Below are positions 7,665 through 14,625 of a stretch of DNA of 14,801 bases, one piece after another. The stretch is from positions 1-14,801 of the forward strand of contig JAIRSV010000071.1 of assembly GCA_031255275.1 (NCBI GenBank). Reading direction: 5' to 3'. The stretch is from Proteiniphilum sp. Its GTDB lineage: Bacteria; Bacteroidota; Bacteroidia; Bacteroidales; Dysgonomonadaceae. The notes under the pieces are model-generated. The model did no database searches. It saw only the letters and a list, made by a program, of their open reading frames with translations, and had not been told where the DNA came from. A program made the position numbers and the translations under genes. Positions within the stretch are counted from its first letter, which is position 1, and each line of letters opens with the position of its first letter.

Positions 7665-8918
7665 TCAGGCTACCTTCAGGTGGTGCAGGTCTGATTTTTC
7701 CAGTTGTCCGGCAGCATATTCGCGGGTGACGTGCATTTTTCTTTTCTCTTCATTCTTCTCTTCGGAGGGAAGGGTGAACATCGCTTCGATCATGATGGCT
7801 TCTACGATGGAGCGCAGTCCGCGCGCTCCCAATTTGAATTCGATAGCCTTGTCGACGATGTATTCGCAGGCGTTGTGCTCGAAGGAAAGCGTCACTCCGT
7901 CCATCTCGAATAGCTTCTGGTATTGTCTGATTATGGAGTTTTTGGGTTCTGCCAGTATGCGCAGCAGGGCTTCGCGGTCGAGTGGTTCGAGGTAGGTCAG
8001 GACGGGGAGGCGTCCGATGATTTCGGGGATCAGGCCGAATGATTTCAGATCGAGCGGAGTGATGTATTTCATCAGGTTGTTCCGGTCGATTGCCGAACTT
8101 TGATTGCCGGCGGCGTAGCCTACTACGCGGGTATTGAGGCGCTGGGCTATTTTTTTCTCTATTCCGTCGAATGCGCCGCCGCAGATGAACAGTATGTTTT
8201 TGGTGTTTACGGCGATCATTCGCTGTTCCGGGTGTTTGCGGCCGCCCTGGGGCGGGACGTTTACTACGGATCCTTCCAGCAGTTTCAGCAGTCCCTGCTG
8301 TACTCCTTCGCCGCTCACGTCGCGGGTTATGGAGGGGTTGTCGCTTTTGCGGGCGATTTTGTCTATTTCGTCGATAAAGACGATTCCTCTTTCTGCGGCG
8401 TTTACGTTGTAGTCAGCCACCTGGAGCAGGCGGGTGAGTATGCTTTCGATGTCTTCTCCCACGTATCCGGCTTCGGTGAGTACGGTGGCGTCGACGATGG
8501 TGAAGGGTACCTGAAGCATTTTTGCGATGGTTCTGGCCAGTAATGTTTTTCCCGTACCTGTTTCGCCGACCATGATGATGTTTGATTTCTCTATTTCCAC
8601 GTCGTCTTTTCCGCTTTTTTGCAGGATGCGTTTGTAGTGGTTGTAGACTGATACGGAGAGGAAGCGTTTTGCGTTTTCCTGCTTGATGACGTACAGATCC
8701 AGGAAGTCTTTAATTTGTGCCGGTTTGGGGAGGGTGGGGAGGGTGAGGTCCATATCTGATTTCGTGTTGCTCTGAAATGAGTCGTTCACGATTTCGTGTG
8801 CCTGTTCGGCGCACATGTCGCAGATGAAACCAGTCATTCCCGAAATGAGCAGGTTTACTTCCTGTTCGCTTCTGCCGCAGAAACTGCAGTGGTTGCTGCT
8901 ATTCGCCTTTTTTGCCAT
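7665..8918 (-). CDS. clpX: ATP-dependent Clp protease ATP-binding subunit ClpX
   Basis: This hexameric AAA+ unfoldase recognises tagged substrates and threads them into ClpP. The 417-residue product starts with a four-cysteine zinc-binding domain (C11, C14, C33, C36). It then has Walker A GETGTGKT (118-125), the pore loop GYVGED (151-156), Walker B IVFIDEID (179-186), the RKH pore loop GGRKHP (225-230) and the sensor-2 arginine in GARGLRS. The loop that docks on ClpP, IGF in E. coli, reads VGY here (about 266-268), which keeps a hydrophobic-Gly-aromatic pattern. Length is typical. It starts 9 bases after the clpP stop, so the two are surely co-transcribed. A strong hairpin terminator follows its stop. 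Confidence 0.97.
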   Translation of the reverse strand: MAKKANSSNHCSFCGRSEQEVNLLISGMTGFICDMCAEQAHEIVNDSFQSNTKSDMDLTLPTLPKPAQIKDFLDLYVIKQENAKRFLSVSVYNHYKRILQKSGKDDVEIEKSNIIMVGETGTGKTLLARTIAKMLQVPFTIVDATVLTEAGYVGEDIESILTRLLQVADYNVNAAERGIVFIDEIDKIARKSDNPSITRDVSGEGVQQGLLKLLEGSVVNVPPQGGRKHPEQRMIAVNTKNILFICGGAFDGIEKKIAQRLNTRVVGYAAGNQSSAIDRNNLMKYITPLDLKSFGLIPEIIGRLPVLTYLEPLDREALLRILAEPKNSIIRQYQKLFEMDGVTLSFEHNACEYIVDKAIEFKLGARGLRSIVEAIMIEAMFTLPSEEKNEEKRKMHVTREYAAGQLEKSDLHHLKVA

Positions 8919-8927
8919 TATGCCTGT

Positions 8928-9602
8928 TTATTTCTTTTTTGTCAGGACGTCGTCCACCATGCCGTATTCTCTGGCTTCGGCTGCCGTCATCCAGAAATCA
9001 CGGTCGGAGTTCCGGGCTACGTCTTCCACGGGTTTGCCCGAGTGGACGGATATGATGGTGTAGAGTTCCTGTTTGATCTTTGCTATTTCGCGGGCGGTGA
9101 TTTCTATGTCTGAGGCTTGTCCCTGTACGCCTCCCAGGGGTTGGTGGATCATGACGCGGGAGTGGTTGAGGGCGTATCGCTTTTTCGCGGTGCCGGCTAC
9201 CAGCAGGATGGCTGCCATGGAGGCGGCGACGCCGGTGCAGATGGTGGATATGTCGCTTGATACGAACTGCATGGTGTCGTAGATGCCCAGTCCGGCGTAG
9301 ACTGAACCGCCAGGGGAGTTGATGTAGATGGAGATGTCTTTTCCCGGGTCGGACGAGTCGAGGTAAAGCAGCTGTGCCTGAATTACATTGGCTGTGTAGT
9401 CGTCGATGGCTGTACCGAGGAAGATGATGCGGTCCATCATCAGGCGGGAGAAGACGTCCATTTGTGCTATGTTCAGCTGACGTTCTTCGATGATGGTGGG
9501 CGAGATGTATCCTCCCTGGCTGGTGATGTTCATATAGCTGTCCAGTCCAGAGCCGTTCATGCCCAGGTGTTTTACTGCATATTTTCTGAAATCGTTATTC
9601 AT
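8928..9602 (-). CDS. clpP: ATP-dependent Clp protease proteolytic subunit ClpP
   Basis: This serine peptidase forms the two-ring barrel of ClpXP in the cytoplasm. In the 224-residue product the catalytic triad is visible: S128 in GVAASMA, H153 in MIHQP and D202 in NSDRDFW. The spacings of 25 and 49 residues are identical to those of the E. coli triad. The oligomerisation and substrate-strand motifs SIYINSPGGSVYAGLGIYD (91-109) are intact. The N terminus is about 30 residues longer than mature E. coli ClpP and may include a propeptide. The leader before ATG 9602 is A-rich without a Shine-Dalgarno. The gene lies 183 bases after tig and 9 bases before clpX. Confidence 0.97.
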   Translation of the reverse strand: MNNDFRKYAVKHLGMNGSGLDSYMNITSQGGYISPTIIEERQLNIAQMDVFSRLMMDRIIFLGTAIDDYTANVIQAQLLYLDSSDPGKDISIYINSPGGSVYAGLGIYDTMQFVSSDISTICTGVAASMAAILLVAGTAKKRYALNHSRVMIHQPLGGVQGQASDIEITAREIAKIKQELYTIISVHSGKPVEDVARNSDRDFWMTAAEAREYGMVDDVLTKKK

Positions 9603-9717
9603 ATAGTTTTTTTTTGATTTTGTTTGAGTCCGGCTGTCGACAGGACTGCCGCTGGTTTGGTGTAAAGTGCCGATTTTGTATCCGGGGGATGTTTCCCGGT
9701 CTGTCGGAATTACACGG

Positions 9718-9725
9718 CAAATTTA
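9718..9725 (-). promoter_or_regulatory. Possible clpP -7 promoter box
   Basis: TAAATTTG on the minus strand matches TAnnTTTG exactly and lies in the 183-base gap between tig and clpP. The nearest upstream TTTG (9751-9754) is 25 bases away, longer than the usual 19-21, so the promoter is uncertain. If used, it would give clpPX a leader of about 110 bases and expression partly independent of tig. Confidence 0.4.
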
Positions 9726-9785
9726 TAACAAATTACCTGTAGTTGAGCAGCAAAATGAAATTACTGGTGAATATTGGACGTATGT

Positions 9786-11213
9786 TCATTTTGTTTCCGC
9801 TTTTTCTTCCGGTTCCGGGGTGGTTTCTGCCGCGTATTCGCCGAACTGCTGCGTGTAGCTGTGTGCCAGTTTGTTGAAGTCTTTTGACGGGATTTCCTGC
9901 CGGATTACGGTTACGGTTTCTTTCAGCCAGTCGGTGAACTTGTTTTCGACTGTTCTTTCGTAGAGTTCTCTGACGGTCTTTTCGTTTTCGAACATGCCTT
10001 TGGCGTAGGTTTGCACTGTATTGTCAGGCGGGTTGACTATTCCGAAGCGGGTGAGCTGTATTTTTGCCATTTCTGCGGCAAGTGCTTCGACGTCGGCGGA
10101 TTCGACTGTGATTCCGTGTTCTTCGAAGATTTTTTGACGGGCTACGCGGAACTTCAGTTCTTCCATGATTTTCGGGAAGTTGGTTTCGATCTCTTCGGGT
10201 GTATATTTGTCGTCTCCTTTGAGGAGGCTTCGCTTCAGCAGTTCGTCGGGAAAGGTTACTCCGTCGAGCATCTTCACGATGTGATCGCGTGCCTGGAGGA
10301 GGAAGAAATAATCGGCGTCCGGTTTGAATTGCCGGGAGAGTTCTGCGACTACTTTTGCCGTAAATTCTTCTTCTGTGGTGGCCATACCTTCGCCCAGTAC
10401 CCGGTCGAACAGGTAGGAGTTCATCGTTGCTTTTTCGTAGCGGGTTACTTCTGCGATGTCGAACCGGAAGTCGGAGTCTGTCTTTGCTGCGTCTTCCCTG
10501 GTGGTTTGCAGGAGGGAGGCCAGTTCTGCTTCGTGTCCGCCGCAGGCTTTCTGGGGGTTGAATATTACGCTGTCGCCTGACTTGACGCCGACGAAGTGTT
10601 TCCCGGTCTCTTCATCTTTTATGTGAGAGGGCATCAGGACGGCATTTTCGATTACTTGTCCGTTGTCCTTTTCGCTGTCTCCTTCCATTTCCACGAGTGT
10701 GCCCTTGATCAGGTCTGTATCTCTGATTTCGTCTTCCACGGCGGTGTAGGTTCCGAAATTTTGCCGGTAGATGTCCATCTGGCGGTCGACGAGTTCCGGT
10801 TCAGGCAGGATGGTGTAACAGGTCAATACAACACTTTTGTCGAGCGCCAGGTCAAATTCGGGGACGAGCGCTACGTCGAACGTGAACGAGAGTTTTTTGT
10901 CGTTGTCCAAGTCGAGTTCTTCGTCCGGATTGTCGGCCGGAAGGGGTTCGCCGAAGACTTTAAGCTTATTATCGCGGATGAAGTTTTCCATCTCGTCTAC
11001 GAGCATCTTGTTGATTTCGCTGACCATGACGGCTTTTCCGTATAATTTCCTAATCAGGTTCCGAGGCACTTTGCCCTGGCGGAAGCCGGGTATGTTTGCC
11101 TTTTGGGAGTATTGATTCAGTGATTTATCTACCTTCTCCTGATAATCTGCTTTTTCCACTTCTATGACGATGGTTCCGTTCACATCGTTCGTTTTGTTTA
11201 ATGTTGACTTCAT
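9786..11213 (-). CDS. tig: Trigger factor (ribosome-associated chaperone)
   Basis: This chaperone binds the ribosome exit site and shields emerging chains. The 475-residue product has the ribosome-docking signature GFRQGKVP (43-50) in an N-terminal domain of about 115 residues. The middle region (about 150-255) sits where the FKBP-type prolyl isomerase domain belongs but is divergent, so isomerase activity is doubtful. The C-terminal helical chaperone domain (about 265-460) is clear, and the protein ends in an acidic tail (PEPEEKAETK). It is somewhat longer than the roughly 430 residues of E. coli. It precedes clpP-clpX on the same strand, the usual grouping of trigger factor with ClpXP in many bacteria. 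ATG 11213 is preceded by an A-rich leader. Confidence 0.93.
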   Translation of the reverse strand: MKSTLNKTNDVNGTIVIEVEKADYQEKVDKSLNQYSQKANIPGFRQGKVPRNLIRKLYGKAVMVSEINKMLVDEMENFIRDNKLKVFGEPLPADNPDEELDLDNDKKLSFTFDVALVPEFDLALDKSVVLTCYTILPEPELVDRQMDIYRQNFGTYTAVEDEIRDTDLIKGTLVEMEGDSEKDNGQVIENAVLMPSHIKDEETGKHFVGVKSGDSVIFNPQKACGGHEAELASLLQTTREDAAKTDSDFRFDIAEVTRYEKATMNSYLFDRVLGEGMATTEEEFTAKVVAELSRQFKPDADYFFLLQARDHIVKMLDGVTFPDELLKRSLLKGDDKYTPEEIETNFPKIMEELKFRVARQKIFEEHGITVESADVEALAAEMAKIQLTRFGIVNPPDNTVQTYAKGMFENEKTVRELYERTVENKFTDWLKETVTVIRQEIPSKDFNKLAHSYTQQFGEYAAETTPEPEEKAETK

Positions 11214-11289
11214 TATGTATATGAAAATGATTGTTTTTTTGAAAGTCAGTATATTTCAGCCAATTGAAACGCGCCGAAAAATAGGATCG

Positions 11290-11321
11290 CAAAATTAATG
11301 CTATTCTTTGTAAACTGCAAA
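11290..11321 (-). promoter_or_regulatory. tig promoter, Bacteroidetes consensus
   Basis: On the minus strand TTTG (11318-11321), a 20-base spacer and TAATTTTG (11290-11297) match both consensus boxes exactly. Transcription would start near 11283, leaving a leader of about 70 bases before the tig ATG. Confidence 0.65.
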
Positions 11322-11370
11322 AAAATATTTTGACGGACGCGCTGCGATTCCCCTTACCGGATTATTGTAT

Positions 11371-11378
11371 TACCTTTG
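11371..11378 (+). promoter_or_regulatory. Possible -7 box for the CPBP protease gene
   Basis: TACCTTTG matches TAnnTTTG exactly, on the plus strand, just before the CPBP gene. No good TTTG lies 19-21 bases upstream. Transcription would start near 11383-11386, leaving a very short leader before ATG 11389 or 11401. It argues against initiation at the upstream TTG at 11365, which would lie before the transcript starts. Confidence 0.45.
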
Positions 11379-11400
11379 CACTTTAATAATGATGACGGTT

Positions 11401-12291
11401 ATGAAACCTGTTTTTTCACTTTTTGCACCGGGCGACAGGATCGCCTGGCTTTTTTTGTTCCTGCTGGCCGGCGTGACGGCTACCGCCGGCGTGATGGCTG
11501 TTATCCCTGCGATACCGGGGATGGGGGACGGGGTGTCTGCCGTTTATGCGGGGATGGTGGTGCAGTCGGCGCTGACTGCTGCGCTGCCGGCATATCTCGT
11601 TGCTGCGCTGACGCATCCGGCGCCGGCGCGCTGCCTGAGGATGACGGGCAATGCCCCGGGGGGTGAGGGAGTGATACTGGCTGTGCTGATTTTTATCTCC
11701 TCCTATATGCTGGTCTCGTTCCTCTCGCAGTGGAACCGGGGGATGAAGCTTCCCGCCTCGATGCACGAAGTGGAGCAGATGATGCGGTCTATGGAAGACG
11801 CTGCTCTCGAGACTTCCTCTTTGCTGCTTTCGGGCAGGAGCGCCGGTCGCCTTATCCTCAACCTGCTTATCGTGGGCGGGGTTGCCGCGCTGTCGGAAGA
11901 GATGTTTTTCCGCGGCGCCTTGCAGCAGTTCATACATGAGAGGTATGCTCGCGGACATGTTGCCGTCTGGGTCTCGGCGCTCGTCTTCAGCGCCGTACAC
12001 TTCCAGTTCTACGGGTTTCTGCCGAGGCTTCTGCTGGGCGGCCTGCTGGGGTGCCTGTTCCTTTATACGCGAAATCTCTGGATAGCCGTCCTGTTTCACT
12101 TCATCAACAACGCCCTCATCATAGTGCTACATTACCTGCCGGGCGGCGGCGAGTGGATGCGGCGGATGGAGGATATGCCCGTCAGCGGCCGGTTTGCCCT
12201 TGCCGCGGCCGTCAGCGCCCTGAGCACCTTCTTCCTGTTCCGGATATACCGGCGGAGGAATCCCGACGCGTCGCAGGCCGGAGGCGGATAG
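11401..12291 (+). CDS. CPBP-family intramembrane metalloprotease
   Basis: This is a multi-pass membrane protein of the CPBP (CAAX protease and bacteriocin-processing, Abi) family. From ATG 11401 it has 296 residues and several hydrophobic segments. The three family motifs are all present: EEMFFR (E166, E167, R171), FSAVH (H200) and HFINN (H233, N237), which together form the metal-dependent active site. It is therefore probably active, but the substrate cannot be told from sequence. Starts at 11389 or 11392 are also possible and would add 3-4 residues; an upstream TTG at 11365 is unlikely because of the -7 box at 11371. It is divergent from tig across a shared regulatory region. A link with the neighbouring protein-quality-control genes is tempting but rests only on position. 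Confidence 0.88.
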   Translation: MKPVFSLFAPGDRIAWLFLFLLAGVTATAGVMAVIPAIPGMGDGVSAVYAGMVVQSALTAALPAYLVAALTHPAPARCLRMTGNAPGGEGVILAVLIFISSYMLVSFLSQWNRGMKLPASMHEVEQMMRSMEDAALETSSLLLSGRSAGRLILNLLIVGGVAALSEEMFFRGALQQFIHERYARGHVAVWVSALVFSAVHFQFYGFLPRLLLGGLLGCLFLYTRNLWIAVLFHFINNALIIVLHYLPGGGEWMRRMEDMPVSGRFALAAAVSALSTFFLFRIYRRRNPDASQAGGG

Positions 12292-12307
12292 CCTGCGGCC
12301 GGAGGCG
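12277..12307 (+). repeat. Short direct repeat across the end of the CPBP gene
   Basis: GCCGGAGGCG occurs at 12277-12286 and again at 12298-12307, straddling the CPBP gene stop. The 146-base gap to the next gene otherwise shows no clear promoter consensus and no hairpin with a T-run. The repeat may be a small local duplication of no function. Confidence 0.45.
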
Positions 12308-12437
12308 TTCATAATCTGCGGCAGGCGCAGACGTTCGTCCGACACCGGGGGCGCGGAATAGAATGGATGAGGACGTGTGGATGCGGGGGAGGAACTCCAC
12401 AGGATGGAAACAGATCAAACAGTAATAAATTCAATAA

Positions 12438-13022
12438 ATGATACGGATAGGGGATACGCTTTTGTCGGACGAAATATTCGAGGAACAGTTCGTCTGCGAT
12501 CTCTGCAAATGCAGGGGAGAATGTTGCGTGGAGGGTGAATCGGGGGCGCCCGTCACCGAAGGGGAAATAAGGGATATGGAGAGAATCCTGCCCGAAATAT
12601 GGGATGATCTTTCGCCGGCAGCACGCGGGGTGATAAGCGAACGGGGCGTAGCCTGTACCGATTATGACGGCGAAACGGTTACCTCGCTCGTGAACGGAAG
12701 AGAGTGCGTATTCACCCGATTCGACGCCGGCGGAGTGTGCAAATGCGTCATCGACAGCGCACACCGCGAGGGGCGAATCTCCGTCGGGAAACCCCTCTCC
12801 TGTCACCTCTATCCCGTCCGGCTGACGGAATACAGCGATTTCACAGCCGTCAACTATCACCGCTGGTCAGTCTGCCGGCCGGCCGTGAGGCTCGGACGGA
12901 AAGAGGGGGTACCCCTCTACCGCTTCCTGAAGGAACCGCTCATAAGGAAATTCGGCGAAGAGTGGTATCGGGAAGTGTGCGAGGCGGCGCGCCTGCTGAA
13001 GGAGGCGGGACGCAAACGGTGA
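12438..13022 (+). CDS. DUF3109-like cysteine-cluster protein
   Basis: This 194-residue soluble protein has no known function. It has many conserved-looking cysteines: C20, C23, C25, C29 and C30 (CDLCKCRGECC), then C73, C90, C101, C103, C122 (SCHLYP) and C146. The pattern resembles the DUF3109 family and the wider YkgJ-like zinc/iron cluster group, so metal or Fe-S binding is likely. No signal peptide or membrane segment is visible. The leader before ATG 12438 is A/T-rich (AATAAATTCAATAA) without a Shine-Dalgarno. It follows the CPBP gene by 146 bases on the same strand. The family call is from memory of the motif pattern; the metal and role are not known. Confidence 0.82.
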   Translation: MIRIGDTLLSDEIFEEQFVCDLCKCRGECCVEGESGAPVTEGEIRDMERILPEIWDDLSPAARGVISERGVACTDYDGETVTSLVNGRECVFTRFDAGGVCKCVIDSAHREGRISVGKPLSCHLYPVRLTEYSDFTAVNYHRWSVCRPAVRLGRKEGVPLYRFLKEPLIRKFGEEWYREVCEAARLLKEAGRKR

Positions 13023-13091
13023 GCACGGTGCAAATCCCCGTACACGGTTTAACGCACTCACGCTTGTTTTGTGAATTTTATCCGCATTTAC

Positions 13092-13122
13092 TTTCAGGAT
13101 TTGGAATCTTGTGTTACTTTTG
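13092..13122 (+). promoter_or_regulatory. Probable tetR promoter
   Basis: TTTC (13092-13095, three of four bases of TTTG), a 19-base spacer and TACTTTTG (13115-13122, exact to TAnnTTTG) form a good Bacteroidetes promoter match in the 130-base gap after the cysteine-cluster gene. Transcription would start near 13128, about 25 bases before ATG 13153. Confidence 0.55.
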
Positions 13123-13152
13123 CTCACACATAAATGAAATGTGCAGGACAGT

Positions 13153-13779
13153 ATGACTTCAGCCATCTCCAAGACAAGGAAAAATTTGATCGACGTAGCC
13201 CAGCAGCTCTTCGCCCGAAAGGGGGTCGAGAATACGACGATGAACGATATTGCCGAAGCGTCGCAACGCGGCCGTCGCACTCTCTATACCTACTTCAGCA
13301 GCAAATACGACATATATAAGGCGGTACTCGAGTCAGAACTCAGCGTGCTTTACAGCCGGCTCGAGGAGGTGGTCAAACGAGATATTCCGGCTGACGAAAA
13401 GCTCGTCCTGCTGGCCTTCACCCGCCTAAGCGCCGTCAAAGAAGTCGTCTCGCGCAACGGGACGCTGCGGGCCAACTTCTTCAGAGACATCCGCCGGGTG
13501 GAGAACGTCCGCAAGGAGTTCGACCGGAAGGAGATCCGCTTCCTCGAAGGGATCATCCGGGAGGGCTGCGACAAGGGGATCTTCGGACTGCAAAACGTGA
13601 AGCAGACGGCGGAAATATTGCATTATGCCTTCAAAGGACTGGAGGTACCGGCCATCCTCGGCACGCTGAGGCTCGACTATAGCAGGAAGACGGACAGGGA
13701 TGTCATTTCCGGTATTCTTTTCAACGGGCTACATGGCCGGAATGAATCCGAAAGAAAATGTGACAATGTGCTGATGTGA
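13153..13779 (+). CDS. TetR/AcrR-family transcriptional regulator
   Basis: This is a DNA-binding regulator of 208 residues from ATG 13153. The N-terminal TetR domain is clear: an LIDVAQQLFARKGVENTTMNDIA helix pair, then the recognition helix region SQRGRRTLYTYFSSKYDIYKAVL. The C-terminal half (ligand and dimer domain) is helical and diverged, so the ligand is unknown. A GTG at 13141 would add four residues; I prefer the ATG because the family fold begins soon after it. The last codons (KCDNVLM, stop) lie inside an AATGTG-type repeat, so the tail is probably not conserved. It lies 88 bases before fabG on the same strand, so it may control fatty acid or envelope genes, but no operator was identified. 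Confidence 0.9.
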   Translation: MTSAISKTRKNLIDVAQQLFARKGVENTTMNDIAEASQRGRRTLYTYFSSKYDIYKAVLESELSVLYSRLEEVVKRDIPADEKLVLLAFTRLSAVKEVVSRNGTLRANFFRDIRRVENVRKEFDRKEIRFLEGIIREGCDKGIFGLQNVKQTAEILHYAFKGLEVPAILGTLRLDYSRKTDRDVISGILFNGLHGRNESERKCDNVLM

Positions 13780-13800
13780 CAATGCTAACAGGCTAATGAG
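13757..13800 (+). repeat. AATGTG-type repeat tract, copy 2
   Basis: The tract reads as imperfect units AATGTGAC, AATGTGCTG, ATGTGAC, AATGCTAAC, AGGCTAATGAG. It begins inside the end of the tetR gene and provides its last residues and stop codon. Its first 20 bases match the tract downstream of trkH (98-120, minus strand) at 18 positions. The rest of the gap to fabG (13801-13867) is A/T-rich with no recognised promoter. Confidence 0.6.
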
Positions 13801-13867
13801 CCGGCAAGCAATGAAGAGTCGAAGAAATAATAGTTAAACAGATAAATAATCAATCACTAATTAAATT

Positions 13868-14614
13868 ATGAAGTTACTGGAAGGAAAAACAGCGATAATT
13901 ACCGGCGCCGCACGCGGTATCGGAAAAGCAATCGCATTGAAGTTTGCATCAGAAGGCGCGAATATAGCGTTTACCGACCTCACCGTAGAAGGCGCCGGCG
14001 CCGCTACCGAACGCGAAATCGCCTCCCTGGGCGTGAAGAGCAAAGGCTATGCCTCCAACGCGGCCGACTTTGAGGAAACCCACAAAGTCATAGAACAGAT
14101 TATGCAGGATTTCGGCCGCATCGACATCCTGATCAACAACGCAGGCATCACCAAAGATGGCCTGATGATGCGGATGAGCGAACAGCAGTGGGACGCAGTA
14201 ATCAGTGTAAACCTGAAATCGGCATTCAACTTCATCCACGCCGTGACGCCCGTGATGATGCGCCGGAAATCGGGAAGCATCGTAAACATGAGCTCCGTGG
14301 TAGGAGTATCCGGCAATGCCGGTCAGGCCAACTACTCCGCCTCCAAAGCCGGGATGATCGGCCTGGCGAAATCTATGGCAAAGGAACTGGGTTCACGCGG
14401 CATCCGCGTCAACGCCATAGCCCCCGGCTTCATTATCACCGAGATGACCGGACAACTCTCGGAAGAGATCCGCAACGAGTGGGCAAAACAGATACCGCTG
14501 CGTCGTGGAGGCACACCCGAAGACGTCGCCAACGCAGCCCTGTTCCTCGCTTCAGACCTCTCATCCTACGTAAGCGGACAGGTAATCAACGTCTGCGGCG
14601 GCATGAACACCTGA
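13868..14614 (+). CDS. fabG: 3-oxoacyl-[acyl-carrier-protein] reductase FabG
   Basis: This NADPH-dependent short-chain dehydrogenase reduces 3-ketoacyl-ACP in each round of fatty acid elongation. The 248-residue product has the cofactor motif TGAARGIG (12-19), NNAG (90-93) and N115. The catalytic S143, Y156 and K160 sit in MSSVVG and YSASK, with the same spacing as E. coli FabG. It also has the PG motif region VNAIAPGFIITEMT. Length is typical. Strong overall similarity to FabG rather than other dehydrogenases is judged by eye from LINNAGITKDGLMMRM and the SSVVGVSGNAGQANYSASK stretch. ATG 13868 has an A/T-rich leader. The gene ends 11 bases before the next one, so the two are probably co-transcribed. 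Confidence 0.93.
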   Translation: MKLLEGKTAIITGAARGIGKAIALKFASEGANIAFTDLTVEGAGAATEREIASLGVKSKGYASNAADFEETHKVIEQIMQDFGRIDILINNAGITKDGLMMRMSEQQWDAVISVNLKSAFNFIHAVTPVMMRRKSGSIVNMSSVVGVSGNAGQANYSASKAGMIGLAKSMAKELGSRGIRVNAIAPGFIITEMTGQLSEEIRNEWAKQIPLRRGGTPEDVANAALFLASDLSSYVSGQVINVCGGMNT

Positions 14615-14625
14615 ACCGAACAGAG

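Noticed and set aside
11416..12099. Minus-strand 227-codon frame opposite the CPBP gene
   Set aside because: Low-complexity, Gln/Arg/His-rich product. The plus-strand frame has all three CPBP motifs.
12309..12860. Minus-strand 183-codon frame opposite the cysteine-cluster gene
   Set aside because: The plus-strand product has an ordered cysteine pattern; this frame has no recognisable motif and covers a leader region.
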